Assembly: GCA_039636865.1 (NCBI GenBank) | Contig: CP144172.1 | Span: forward strand, 2,170,001-2,234,000 | Origin: Dermatophilaceae bacterium Sec6.4 | Lineage (GTDB): Bacteria > Actinomycetota > Actinomycetes > Actinomycetales > Dermatophilaceae | Reading direction: 5' to 3' | Length of the DNA: 64,000 nucleotides | Shown: in pieces, positions 25,818-34,364 of the stretch | Position numbering within the stretch: position 1 is the stretch's first letter | Layout of the letters: each line of letters begins with the position of its first letter | Notes under the pieces: generated by a model | The model's database searches: none | What the model was told of the DNA's origin: nothing | The model's input: only the letters and a program-made list of their open reading frames with translations | Program-made: the position numbers and the translations under genes

Positions 25818-25831
25818 TGCCGCATAGCAAC
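25818..25831 (+). promoter_or_regulatory. island operator site 6 (TTGCCGCATAGCAA)
   Basis: TTGC/GCAA inverted repeat 47-60 bases upstream of the TPP-enzyme start, in the same divergent intergenic region as site 5, so each gene appears to have its own copy. Confidence 0.65.
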
Positions 25832-25877
25832 TATTTGAGGTCCTGGTACCTCACTACTTCACGAGGAGAACTCGGCT

Positions 25878-27704
25878 ATGGCCATGAACGTCAGCGACTT
25901 CATCATCCAGCGCATCAGGGACTGGGGTGTCAGCCGTGTCTTCGCCTTCCCTGGGGATGGGATCGGTGAGTTCGACGGCGCGCTCGGGGCGGCGCAGCGG
26001 GAAGGGGACGGGCTGGACTACATCCGTCCGACCCATGAGGAAATCTGCTCGCTGATGGCGACGGCCCACGCGAAATTCACCGGTGAGATCGGTGTCTGCA
26101 TCGCCACGTCGTCCCCGGGTGCTTTCCACATGCTGAACGGGTTGTACGACGCCAAGAGTGATAACCAACCCGTCGTCGCGATCGTCGGTCAGCAGGCGCT
26201 GACGTCGCTGGGCACATTCGAGCAGCAGGAAGACAATCTCGAGCGCACGATGGAGGATGTGGCGGTCTACGTCCAGACGATCGTCACGCCGCAGCAGGCG
26301 CAGGCCGTCGTCGACACGGCGTTCCGCACCGCCCTGGTGCACCTTGGTCCGGCCGTGATCGTGCTGCCGCACGACGTGCAGAGCATGGAGATGCCAGAGC
26401 TCGAACCGGCGAACGGCGTATCACGTTCGAGCGCCGTCGCTCCGTCCCGTTCGATCGTGCCGCCTGACTCGGTCATCCAGCAGGCTGCCGAGATCATCAA
26501 CGCTGGAAACAAAGTCACCTTCCTGGTGGGCCACGGTTCGAACGGTGCAGGCGAGGAGGTGCTGGCCGCCGCGAAACTATGCGGTGCGGGCATCATCACC
26601 GCGTTGCGCGCCAAGCAGGTCATTTCCTCCGACGTGCCCTTCCACACCCAACAGCTGGGGTTGCTCGGCACTCGCGCGAGTCAACATCAGATGGACGGTT
26701 GCGACACGCTCGTCATGCTCGGTACCAACTACCCGTATTCGCAGTTCCTGCCCGAAAGCGGCCAGGCCCGCGCGATCCAGGTCGACCTCAAACCTGAACA
26801 GATGGGTCTGCGCTACCCGACCGAGCTGAACATCTGGGGCGACGTCAAGCAGACGCTGCTCGCGCTCATCCCGCATCTGGAGCGCAAGTCCGATCTGTCC
26901 TGGCAGAAGGGCGTGGCCAAGGACATGGTGGAGTGGGAAAACGAGATGCACGCCCAGGCGATGGTGAACTACTCCGACGGGGTAAACCCCCGCCGCGTCT
27001 ACCACGAGCTGAACAAGCGGCTACCCGCGAAGGCCGTGGTCACCTGTGACGCCGGCTCCACCGCCGACTGGTACGGCCACCACATCCGCCTGCGTGACGG
27101 GATGACCGGGGACCTGTCCGGCCGGTTGGCAAGTATGGCGGCCGCGATGCCGTATGCGACGGCGGCCAAGTTCGCCCATTCCGACCGGTGCGTCGTGTGC
27201 ACGATCGGCGATGGCGCCTTCCAGATGCTCGGGATGAACGAGCTGATCACGGTCAAGAAGTACCTGAGCAAGTGGGACAACCCGCAGTTCATCGTCATGG
27301 TGCTGCACAACAACGACCTGACCCAGGTGTCCTGGGAGATGCGCACCGAGGACGCCAACCCCGTCTGGTCCACGTCCCAGGACGTCGAGTCGGTGGACTA
27401 CGCCGGTTGGGCCGAACTGCTGGGCTTCAAGGGCATTCGGGTCAAGAGCGACGACGATGTCGCGGCGGCCTGGGACGAGGCGTTCGCGTATCAGGGCGTC
27501 ACCCTGATCGACGCCTACACCAGCAAGAATGTGCCGCCCCTGCCGCCGAAGATCACCATGGAGTTCGCCAAGAACACCGCCACGGCTCTACTGCACCGCG
27601 ATCCTGACGAGGTCGCGGTCGTGAAGGACTCCGCCAAGGCACTGGCAACCGAGGGAATCGAGCGGGTCAAGGGCAAGCTGCACATCGGTCAGGACGGGGC
27701 ATGA
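25878..27704 (+). CDS. thiamine-pyrophosphate enzyme, pyruvate oxidase/dehydrogenase (quinone) type
   Basis: A 608-residue ThDP enzyme with all three domains. The N-terminal Pyr domain has RVFAFPGDGIGEF and RPTHEEICSLMA with the cofactor-activating Glu. The central domain has FLVGHGSNGAGEEVL. The C-terminal PP domain has CTIGDGAFQMLGMNELITV and HNND, the GDG...NN Mg-ThDP motif. The arrangement resembles PoxB-type pyruvate oxidases rather than acetolactate synthase, as no regulatory subunit is adjacent. It would convert pyruvate to acetate and CO2 with quinone or O2 as acceptor. ACGAGGAG precedes the ATG. It is followed by a terminator and preceded by operator site 6. Confidence 0.85.
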   Translation: MAMNVSDFIIQRIRDWGVSRVFAFPGDGIGEFDGALGAAQREGDGLDYIRPTHEEICSLMATAHAKFTGEIGVCIATSSPGAFHMLNGLYDAKSDNQPVVAIVGQQALTSLGTFEQQEDNLERTMEDVAVYVQTIVTPQQAQAVVDTAFRTALVHLGPAVIVLPHDVQSMEMPELEPANGVSRSSAVAPSRSIVPPDSVIQQAAEIINAGNKVTFLVGHGSNGAGEEVLAAAKLCGAGIITALRAKQVISSDVPFHTQQLGLLGTRASQHQMDGCDTLVMLGTNYPYSQFLPESGQARAIQVDLKPEQMGLRYPTELNIWGDVKQTLLALIPHLERKSDLSWQKGVAKDMVEWENEMHAQAMVNYSDGVNPRRVYHELNKRLPAKAVVTCDAGSTADWYGHHIRLRDGMTGDLSGRLASMAAAMPYATAAKFAHSDRCVVCTIGDGAFQMLGMNELITVKKYLSKWDNPQFIVMVLHNNDLTQVSWEMRTEDANPVWSTSQDVESVDYAGWAELLGFKGIRVKSDDDVAAAWDEAFAYQGVTLIDAYTSKNVPPLPPKITMEFAKNTATALLHRDPDEVAVVKDSAKALATEGIERVKGKLHIGQDGA

Positions 27705-27764
27705 GGCTCCTGGGACGGGCGATTCGCCGCTGAGTCACCCCGTCAGCACTGTCGAAGTTCGACG

Positions 27765-27798
27765 CTGCGCGTCGTCACCTACTGGTGACGGCGCGCAG
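27765..27798 (+). terminator. intrinsic terminator of the TPP-enzyme gene
   Basis: A 15-bp stem with one G-U-type mismatch (27765-27779 with 27784-27798), TACT loop, followed by TTTT on the plus strand. It overlaps the 3' end of the convergent phosphatase gene, whose last codons form part of the stem. Confidence 0.8.
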
Positions 27799-29025
27799 TT
27801 TTGGTCCCCACGCGGCTAATTCGACCGGTGACTCCAGCGACGTCGACTCGGCCCCTGCCAACGCACTTCCGGGTCCCGACCAGTCCAGGCACAACACGAC
27901 CGCGTCGTCGTCGAGGTCGTTCTCGCCCCGGTGCTCATACAGCTCATCGACGACCCGGCGCACCACTTGTTCAGCCGAGCCCTGAGCCGTCGCCGACATC
28001 AGATCGGACAGTCGCACATCGCCGAAACGATCACTGCCGGTCGAGCGGGCGTCGTGCACGCCGTCGGACACCATCAGGACTCTGTCGCCATGCGCGAACG
28101 CGAGGTACTGCTCGACGTAGTCGTTGTCCTCGAACATGCCCAGCGGGACCTGCTCGGTCAGCCGCGGCTCATAGACCTGACCATCGCGCAAGATCAACAG
28201 GCGCGGTGAACCGGCCAGCACAACGTCCGCGAGGCCGGTGCTCAGGTCGATGCGCAGCAACAGGGCACTGACGCATTGATTGCCCTGGTGGTGGGCGTAC
28301 ACAGCCTGATCAGCCAGCAGCGCCTGGTCGGCGATTGACAGCCCTGCCCGACGCGCGTTGCGCAATGCGGTCAGGGTGAGGGTGGACAGCAGTGCATGGA
28401 CCCCCTCGCCGTTCGAACCGTCGACGAGGGTGAGCGTGAGGTGGTCATCGTCCTGGGACCAGTCGAATGCGTCCGCATGTACGTGGTACGCGGGCTCCAG
28501 GTGCCCCGCGATGTTGTATTCAGGCGCTCGGCAGCCGCGTCCGGGAAGCAACTGCCACTGCAGCTCAGCGGCGAGGGTCAGCCGCTGGGTGCGCCCGGAT
28601 CTCTCCAGTGCGTCCGTCTGTCGGCTGGCTGCACGCAGCGACAGCGCGATCGTCCGCGCCAGGCTGACCAGTTCAGCCAGCTGCGTCGGGTCTGGATGCG
28701 ATGGCAGCAGGAGCTGGAGTACGCCCATCCTGTCGCCGCGGGTGCTCATCGGCAGATAGACCTCGACCCCCTGCTCAGGGACATCGCGTGTCACCGGCTC
28801 CTGGTCGACAAAAGCGCTTCCTGCAGGCGTGTCGCTGAACGCGACAGAATTCTCTCGGTCGTGGATCGGGTGCAGGGCGGTCAACTGATAGTTCGCCATG
28901 AGCAGGCGCACTTCGGTGGCCTGCAGGTGCTGCGCCAGAAGCGGTTGCAGAACAGCCAGTGCCGCAGTCGGACGGGCTATCTCAAGAGCTTCGAGGACTA
29001 TGTCGCACAGGTCGACTGAACGCAT
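27775..29025 (-). CDS. PP2C-type SpoIIE/RsbU-like phosphatase with N-terminal sensor (GAF-like) domain
   Basis: A 416-residue protein. The N-terminal about 150 residues look like a GAF sensor domain (EVYLPMSTRGDRMGVLQLLL). The C-terminal domain is a PPM/SpoIIE phosphatase with AAELQWQLLP at its start, TLTLVDGSNGEGVHALL, HGDRVLMVSDGVHDA and DLDDDAVVLCLD. The Asp residues for the two metals are present, although the usual DxxG of the first motif reads VDGSNGEG. Relatives dephosphorylate anti-sigma-factor antagonists and so switch on stress sigma factors. No RsbV/RsbW partner lies nearby. It is divergent from the MarR gene across operator site 7. Confidence 0.82.
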   Translation of the reverse strand: MRSVDLCDIVLEALEIARPTAALAVLQPLLAQHLQATEVRLLMANYQLTALHPIHDRENSVAFSDTPAGSAFVDQEPVTRDVPEQGVEVYLPMSTRGDRMGVLQLLLPSHPDPTQLAELVSLARTIALSLRAASRQTDALERSGRTQRLTLAAELQWQLLPGRGCRAPEYNIAGHLEPAYHVHADAFDWSQDDDHLTLTLVDGSNGEGVHALLSTLTLTALRNARRAGLSIADQALLADQAVYAHHQGNQCVSALLLRIDLSTGLADVVLAGSPRLLILRDGQVYEPRLTEQVPLGMFEDNDYVEQYLAFAHGDRVLMVSDGVHDARSTGSDRFGDVRLSDLMSATAQGSAEQVVRRVVDELYEHRGENDLDDDAVVLCLDWSGPGSALAGAESTSLESPVELAAWGPKLRAVTSR

Positions 29026-29104
29026 CCGGCACCACCTCAGGAAAGGACTAGGTGGTAAGTATCGCGACTTCTGCCATCGAGTGCACGGCGAGGTGGCACA
29101 ATAC

Positions 29105-29118
29105 ATGATGTAGGTCAA
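29105..29118. promoter_or_regulatory. island operator site 7, degenerate (ATGATGTAGGTCAA)
   Basis: Matches operator site 2 at 11 of 14 positions. It sits between the divergent phosphatase and MarR genes, 52-65 bases upstream of the MarR start, where a MarR-type autoregulatory site would be expected. Confidence 0.45.
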
Positions 29119-29169
29119 TATTTCCTGTGAGCAACCATCAGGGTCTGCCCACAACTGGATGGAGTGATC

Positions 29170-29658
29170 ATGCCCTCGAATTTCGGTCGAGCAGCGACTG
29201 GTTCGCCATTAGCTTCTGCAACTGCGGCCGAGGTGATTACCCAGGCGCAGGACCTGGTGTTGCTCTGGGACCGCGCAGAGGACTGGGCAACGCCCCGAAT
29301 CCCACCCCTCCAGGTGCGGGTGCTCACGGTTTTGGACCGGCAGGGTTCGATGAACCTCACCCAACTGTCCCGGGCGGTCGGTGCCATCCCGTCATCGGCC
29401 AGTCGATTGTGCGACCGGCTGGAAGCGGCCGGACTGCTGGAACGACAGGTCAGCGCGGATAGTCGCCGTGAGGTCACCTTGCGCCTCAGCGTCGTCGGTC
29501 GTCATCGACTGGAGGCTTTCGCCGAGACGCGACGCCGTGATTTTGCGCAGGTCCTGGACCGGATGAGCCCGCAGTCGCGCGATGCGCTGGTGGCGGGCCT
29601 GCGTGGTTTTGGCGAAGCGAGTGCCGAAGTCGCGCAGGGGCAGAGCCAGGGCGCCTGA
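29170..29658 (+). CDS. MarR-family transcriptional regulator
   Basis: A 162-residue winged-helix protein. The core is PPLQVRVLTVLDRQGSMNLT, QLSRAVGAIPSSASRLCDRL (recognition helix) and LLERQVSADSRREVTLRLSV (wing with the conserved Asp-x-Arg), flanked by helices for dimerisation. GGAG stands six bases before the ATG at 29170; an in-frame GTG two codons upstream is an alternative. MarR dimers bind 14-18 bp inverted repeats, and this is the only DNA-binding regulator recognised inside the operator-bearing island, so it is the best candidate for the repeat-binding factor. Whether it represses or activates, and its ligand, are unknown. Confidence 0.88.
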   Translation: MPSNFGRAATGSPLASATAAEVITQAQDLVLLWDRAEDWATPRIPPLQVRVLTVLDRQGSMNLTQLSRAVGAIPSSASRLCDRLEAAGLLERQVSADSRREVTLRLSVVGRHRLEAFAETRRRDFAQVLDRMSPQSRDALVAGLRGFGEASAEVAQGQSQGA

Positions 29659-29670
29659 AAAGGACTACAG

Positions 29671-29684
29671 TTGTCATATGACAA
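29671..29684 (+). promoter_or_regulatory. island operator site 8, inside a 22-bp palindrome containing a start codon
   Basis: The core TTGTCATATGACAA is identical to site 4; perfect symmetry covers 29667-29688. The ATG of the enolase-superfamily gene (29678-29680) lies in the core, and a TACAGT -10-like element (29666-29671) is again exactly six bases before it. The 13 bases upstream of the ATG are the same as at site 4. Confidence 0.75.
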
Positions 29685-30790
29685 CTGTCGAAGAACCTAC
29701 GATCGATGCAGTGACCGCACAGGTCTACACCTTCCCCACCGATCAGCCGGAAGCTGACGGCACCCTGGCGTGGTCCTCCACCACCATGGTCCTGGTGCAG
29801 ATCCGCTCCGGGGACCGGACTGGTACCGGTTACACGTACGCGGCCGGGGCCTGTAAAACGCTGATCGATGACGTATTGGCCGACGCGGTCATCGGGCGTG
29901 CGGCGATGGACGTCAACGGTGCGTGGGAGGCGATGGTCCGGCAGATCCGCAACCTGGGCCGCCCCGGTCTTGTGTCATGCGCGATCAGCGCGGTCGACAC
30001 CGCGCTGTGGGACCTCAAAGGCAAGCTGCTGCAGACCCCTGTATGCCGGCTGCTCGGTGTCATTCATCCAGCCGTGCCGGTCTACGGCAGCGGCGGCTTC
30101 ACGACCTACGACGAGCACGCGACCCGCGCGCAACTCGCACAGTGGGTAGGGGAGTGGGAGCTACCCCGGGTGAAGATCAAGATCGGCGAATCCTGGGGCA
30201 ACGATGTCGCCCGGGATCTGTCCCGGATCGCACTGTGCCGCGAGGTCATCGGCGCGGATGTCGAACTGTTCGTCGACGCCAACGGGGGCTACACCCGCAA
30301 GCAGGCGATTCGGGCGGGTGAGGCAATGGCGCAGTACGACGTGCGGTGGTTCGAAGAGCCGGTGTCATCCGATGACCTGGCCGGGCTCAAAGAGGTGCGC
30401 GACCAGTTGCGTATCGACGTCACGGCGGGGGAGTACGGCTTCGACCTGGTTTATTTCGCCCGAATGATCGCCGCCCAGGCAGTGGACTGTCTCCAGGTCG
30501 ACGTCACCCGCTGCGGGGGTATCACCGAGTGGGTGCGGGTAGCTGCCGTCGCCGCAGCGGCAGGTCTGTCGGTCTCGGGCCACTGTGCACCGAACCTGCA
30601 CGCGCACGTGGCAGCCTCGGTGCCCAACCTGCGCCACCTGGAGTATTTCCACGATCACGTCCGCATCGAAGATCTCATCTTCGATGGGGCGCTGTCGCCG
30701 CTGGGTGGGGCAATGCACCCCGACCAGTCACGGCCCGGGTTGGGTCTGGAGTTCAAGGAGTCCGCTGCTCAGCCCTACCGCGTGAACTGA
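29678..30790 (+). CDS. enolase-superfamily enzyme, mandelate racemase/muconate lactonizing group
   Basis: A 370-residue protein with the capping domain (TMVLVQIRSGD...GTGYTYA) and the modified TIM barrel. Active-site elements are visible: the KxK pair in PRVKIKIGES (about 166-168), metal ligands in LFVDANGGY (about 199), WFEEPVSSDDL (about 227) and TAGEYGF (about 251), and a His in SGHCAPNLHAH (about 302). This set suits mandelate-racemase-like sugar-acid dehydratases or epimerases; the substrate cannot be told from sequence alone. It begins inside the operator palindrome without a ribosome-binding site, so leaderless translation is inferred. Confidence 0.85.
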   Translation: MTTVEEPTIDAVTAQVYTFPTDQPEADGTLAWSSTTMVLVQIRSGDRTGTGYTYAAGACKTLIDDVLADAVIGRAAMDVNGAWEAMVRQIRNLGRPGLVSCAISAVDTALWDLKGKLLQTPVCRLLGVIHPAVPVYGSGGFTTYDEHATRAQLAQWVGEWELPRVKIKIGESWGNDVARDLSRIALCREVIGADVELFVDANGGYTRKQAIRAGEAMAQYDVRWFEEPVSSDDLAGLKEVRDQLRIDVTAGEYGFDLVYFARMIAAQAVDCLQVDVTRCGGITEWVRVAAVAAAAGLSVSGHCAPNLHAHVAASVPNLRHLEYFHDHVRIEDLIFDGALSPLGGAMHPDQSRPGLGLEFKESAAQPYRVN

Positions 30791-30826
30791 TCGCCCTTGG
30801 CTCGGTCATCGCGAGCGGTGTGATCG

Positions 30827-31270
30827 TCAATGCTTGCGATGATCATCAGGGCTCGAACCAACCAGGGTCCGCAGGCCACGACGGGCCAGTAGGGCGCAAA
30901 GTGCGGCGATGGGCAGTTCCAGCAGTAGGGCGGACAGAATTGCCCGGGTGCGGTCCGATCCGGTGGCTGCGGTGGTCACGTCGAACCACGCGTCGGTCAC
31001 CAGGAGCGTGGCACCCACCATGAAGGTCAACACAACGTTGGGGGTTCGGCGGTGGGCGTACCAGCCGATACGAGCCATCACCAGGATCAACAGAACGTCG
31101 AAACCAACCCAGGTCAGGCGGTAGTGCGCGCTGATACTGCGTCTCGGCAGGCTGATGGCGAGATACACGTCCCAGGGGATCAGCACGGCGGCCATACCCA
31201 GATACACCCACGGTAGCCATTTGTTGAGCGCCGACGTCAAGCCGTCACCGGGTGACGATGTTTCAGCCAT
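30827..31270 (-). CDS. four-helix membrane protein, last gene of the MMPL operon
   Basis: A 147-residue protein with four transmembrane helices (WLPWVYLGMAAVLIPWDVYL, GFDVLLILVMARIGWYA, VVLTFMVGATLLVTDAWFDV, ILSALLLELPIAALCALLA). A strong AGGAGGAA site lies before the ATG at 31270; a second ATG at 31309 overlaps the upstream stop (ATGA) and is an alternative. I recognise no named family, although such YndM/DUF-type small membrane proteins are common in actinobacteria. It is co-transcribed with the DUF2993 and MMPL genes. Confidence 0.65.
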   Translation of the reverse strand: MAETSSPGDGLTSALNKWLPWVYLGMAAVLIPWDVYLAISLPRRSISAHYRLTWVGFDVLLILVMARIGWYAHRRTPNVVLTFMVGATLLVTDAWFDVTTAATGSDRTRAILSALLLELPIAALCALLARRGLRTLVGSSPDDHRKH

Positions 31271-31305
31271 CTCGTTCCTCCTCGCCACCGCGTCATCACC
31301 CGTCG

Positions 31306-32064
31306 TCATCGCCTGCCCTTGGGTGGTAGGGAGATCAGAACGTTGATACCGCTGGCACGGATCGTAAGGGTGGTCCGGCCAGGGCTGATGCTCGTGACCT
31401 GCTGGCCGAACGGGAACATCGCTGTGGGGATGGCCAGGGTCAGCCGTTGTCCCAGGAGCACCCGACTGGCTGCATCCAAGGAAGAGCCGGTGTCCAACTG
31501 GGTGGGGGTGATCTGCAGATAACCCGGCACCGGACGAACCGTGGCGTCGGCCGATACCGCGAATGACTTTCCCAAGACTGTGGCGTGACCGGTCACCTTC
31601 ACCTGACCGGTCGGTCCGGCTGCCAGGGTGAACGGGCTGCCCTGCGCCTTGAGATAGGTATCGAGGGCGGCGTAGGTGAAGACCAGCGTCTCGCGGGATT
31701 GTTCCACCAGGATCGTGCTCACCCCATTGGTCACCACGGAGTGCAACGGTACGTGCGTTCCCTGCAGGTGTGCCGTGACGCTGGAAAGCCGCAGGGTGCC
31801 TTCGCGCAGGTTGCGCAGGGTGATGTCGACCTTGTCGTACCGCCCGGTGACCACCTGAGGCAGGAAGAACCACCCGTGGACGTCGACATTGGGCCGTTGC
31901 GTCAGCTGTTGCGCGTGTTGCACGCTGCGTGCCACGACGCCCTCCGCACTGATACGTGCTGCCCAGTCCAGCCCCCAGGCAGTGAGCGCGAGGACCACCA
32001 AGGAAATCACCAGGTCGGTCAGCAACGTGCCGGTCCGGCGTATCGCTCGGTGACGGTCGTTCAT
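31306..32064 (-). CDS. DUF2993 (LmeA-like) exported lipid-binding-type protein
   Basis: A 252-residue protein with an N-terminal signal-anchor (LVISLVVLALTAWGLDWAA) and an elongated beta-rich domain: DVHGWFFLPQVVTGRYDKVD, VTAHLQGTHVPLHSVV and GHATVLGKSFAVSADATV. These fit DUF2993, whose mycobacterial member LmeA acts in the periplasm in lipomannan elongation. The ATG overlaps the MMPL stop (ATGA). Pairing with an MMPL transporter suggests handling of an exported lipid or glycolipid. Confidence 0.8.
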   Translation of the reverse strand: MNDRHRAIRRTGTLLTDLVISLVVLALTAWGLDWAARISAEGVVARSVQHAQQLTQRPNVDVHGWFFLPQVVTGRYDKVDITLRNLREGTLRLSSVTAHLQGTHVPLHSVVTNGVSTILVEQSRETLVFTYAALDTYLKAQGSPFTLAAGPTGQVKVTGHATVLGKSFAVSADATVRPVPGYLQITPTQLDTGSSLDAASRVLLGQRLTLAIPTAMFPFGQQVTSISPGRTTLTIRASGINVLISLPPKGRR

Positions 32065-34292
32065 TGCGGCGCCTCGGGCCTACGGCGCTCGCTGAGGCGA
32101 TGACCGGGCCACCCGCTGATCGGCCCGACCAGGCTCAGTAACGCAGGGGTCAGCAGCGTTCTGACGATGAAGGTATCCACGAGGAGTCCGACGCACATTG
32201 CGAATGCAAGTTCGGCGAACGTCTGCAGCGGAATCAACGCGACAAGAGCGAATGAGCCGGCGAGCGTCACTCCTGCCGCAGTGATCGCCTTCGTCGACCG
32301 CGGTAGCGCGACCCGGATTGCCTCCCGCAACGACTGGGTGGCGGCCTGCTCCCAGATCCGGCCGACACCGAAGACGTTGTAGTCCGATCCGAGTGCGAGC
32401 AACAGGACGGCGCTGGCGAACGGGACGTAGAACGTCAGACCCGGCGCGCCGAGCCAATGCTGGAAAACGGTCACCGTCAGCCCGAGAGCGACCGCGACGG
32501 TCAGCACACTGCAGGCCAGCAGGTACAGCGGAGCGACCAACGAGCGCAGATAGATCGCGAGCAACATCAACTCGACCACGATTGCTGCACTCAGGATCAC
32601 CGCCAGATTGCGGAACGTCAGACGTGCCATGCCGGAGGCGAGGGCCGTCTCTCCGGCGTAGGCGAACTGCACGTTCTTCAATCCCGCCGCCCGCGCCAAC
32701 TGCTCATCTCGATCTTGGAGCGTGCGCAGGGTGGCGGTGGCCCGGGCGCCGAGGGGGTCGCTGTCGTAGACGATTGCCAGTCGCGTCGTGTCGGCACCTG
32801 CGGCGAAGATCACGCCGTGTGAGCCGGGGAACGGATCGTCGGCCGGTCCGAACACCGTCGCGACTCCCGGTTGGGTTGCCACGGAGCGTTGGAACGCGGC
32901 GAGCGCTGGGCGTTGCTGGTTCACGTTCTTGCCTTCGATCAGTAGCTCGGTCGGCGACGTACTTCCGCGCGGGAATGCCGTTGTCATCGCTGTGACCCCT
33001 TGTTGGACCGGGTTGGCTGCCGGAAGTGCGCCCGTGGTCGACAGGCTCAGCCGTAGACCGGACACCGGCAACGCCAGCAGGATGAGCCCGATGGAGCAGA
33101 CGAGCGCGGTGACGGTGGCCCGGCGGCGAGTGTCGACCGCCCGCACCGCCCATGGCGTGCGCTGATCGGCCGATGTCGGTGCGTCTGCTGCATGGTGCTG
33201 CTGTGGGTGACTGGGCCAGAAGAGGTGCGGCCCCACGATGGCGATCATCGCGGGGATCAGGGTAAGGGCGGTGAAGAGGCCGACCAGAACGGTGATGGCC
33301 AGACCCGGCCCGAACGCGCTGAACAGTTTGGTAGGTGCGACGTACAGCGCGCCGCAACCGGCGGCAACCGTGAGACCTGCAACAGCGATGATCGGTGCAT
33401 TCAGTGCGATCGCGGACCGTGCTGCATCCCGCCAGTCTCTTCCCGAACGTAGTTGTTCCTGGAAACCGGAGATGAAGAACACCGTGTAGTCGGTCAGCAC
33501 CCCGAGCAGCAACGCGATGATCAGCGGGGACAGCTCGCTCGGGACGCTGATCCCGGCTGCGCGGCTCAACCAGCCCAGCAGTCTCTCGTCGGTGACGTAG
33601 GCCAGCGCGGCAGAGGTCAGCGCCAGTAGCGGGGCTACCACAGAACGGAACGTCGCCGCGACGATCAGCGTAATGAGCGCGAGGGTCGCGTACTCAACGA
33701 GAGCTATCTTGCTGGTGAGGTATCCCGCCTCAGCGTTATGAGCGGGTACCACGCCGGTCACATACGAGCGCACCCCCGGATCCATCTGGAAATGTGCGGC
33801 GTACGCGTCGGACATCCGCTGCTGAGCTCCGGTCGACGCGCTCGGCGCGAAGTAGAGGTAGGTCAAGGCCGTGCTGCGGTCGCGGGGGTTGAACACCGGT
33901 AATGCGCCGAGGACCTGGTCACGTGGATACGGCCGGTGCAGCCCCGGAAGCTGCTGATCGATCGATGCAGCATAGAGCGTGATGTCGGCCAACGTGCCGG
34001 CAGACAACCCCCCTGGTTTGTGCAGCACCAGCACCGTTCCAGTGGTCAGCGGCACATCGAACGCGCTGAGTGAACGCTGCTGAGCGACGATCGCCGGACT
34101 GGTGGCAGGCAGGAAGTCACCGATAGTTCCCCCGGTGGAGGGCCTGGGAAGCATCGTGTACGCCGCGCAGACCAACGCCAACCAGCCGAGCACAACGGCC
34201 CACCGCAGCCGAAACACCATCCGCGCGTAGAGCTGCGCTCCGCGGCCGCCGCCCGGTGCATCAGCTGCGCCCTTCTTCGGTCGCCCGAGCAT
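32061..34292 (-). CDS. MMPL/RND-family membrane transporter
   Basis: A 743-residue protein with the two-fold RND layout: one N-terminal helix, a periplasmic loop, five helices, a second helix-loop unit and five more. Features include ELSPLIIALLLGVLTDYTVF and ASAVLLLALGSDYNVFGVGR, the paired Asp-Tyr segments of MMPL proteins that carry the proton relay. MMPL proteins move lipids or lipid-linked molecules across the inner membrane by proton-motive force. It lacks the extra C-terminal domain of mycobacterial MmpL3. It starts at an ATG 43 bases from operator site 9 and heads a three-gene operon. Confidence 0.88.
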   Translation of the reverse strand: MLGRPKKGAADAPGGGRGAQLYARMVFRLRWAVVLGWLALVCAAYTMLPRPSTGGTIGDFLPATSPAIVAQQRSLSAFDVPLTTGTVLVLHKPGGLSAGTLADITLYAASIDQQLPGLHRPYPRDQVLGALPVFNPRDRSTALTYLYFAPSASTGAQQRMSDAYAAHFQMDPGVRSYVTGVVPAHNAEAGYLTSKIALVEYATLALITLIVAATFRSVVAPLLALTSAALAYVTDERLLGWLSRAAGISVPSELSPLIIALLLGVLTDYTVFFISGFQEQLRSGRDWRDAARSAIALNAPIIAVAGLTVAAGCGALYVAPTKLFSAFGPGLAITVLVGLFTALTLIPAMIAIVGPHLFWPSHPQQHHAADAPTSADQRTPWAVRAVDTRRRATVTALVCSIGLILLALPVSGLRLSLSTTGALPAANPVQQGVTAMTTAFPRGSTSPTELLIEGKNVNQQRPALAAFQRSVATQPGVATVFGPADDPFPGSHGVIFAAGADTTRLAIVYDSDPLGARATATLRTLQDRDEQLARAAGLKNVQFAYAGETALASGMARLTFRNLAVILSAAIVVELMLLAIYLRSLVAPLYLLACSVLTVAVALGLTVTVFQHWLGAPGLTFYVPFASAVLLLALGSDYNVFGVGRIWEQAATQSLREAIRVALPRSTKAITAAGVTLAGSFALVALIPLQTFAELAFAMCVGLLVDTFIVRTLLTPALLSLVGPISGWPGHRLSERRRPEAPQ

Positions 34293-34334
34293 GATGTCGA
34301 CCCACTTGCCGTAATAGATGCAACATGACGACTA

Positions 34335-34348
34335 TTACCCTATGACAA
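34335..34348. promoter_or_regulatory. island operator site 9, degenerate (TTACCCTATGACAA)
   Basis: In minus-strand reading TTGTCATAGGGTAA, matching the island repeat except for one arm base. It lies between the divergent MMPL operon and the 34365 gene, 43 and 17 bases from the two starts respectively. Confidence 0.5.
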
Positions 34349-34364
34349 TAAACTGGTTCAGCGC

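Noticed and set aside
29678..29692. Homology between the proteins starting at 23338 and 29678 because both begin MTTVE
   Set aside because: The similarity is forced by the identical DNA palindrome; the rest of the proteins are unrelated.
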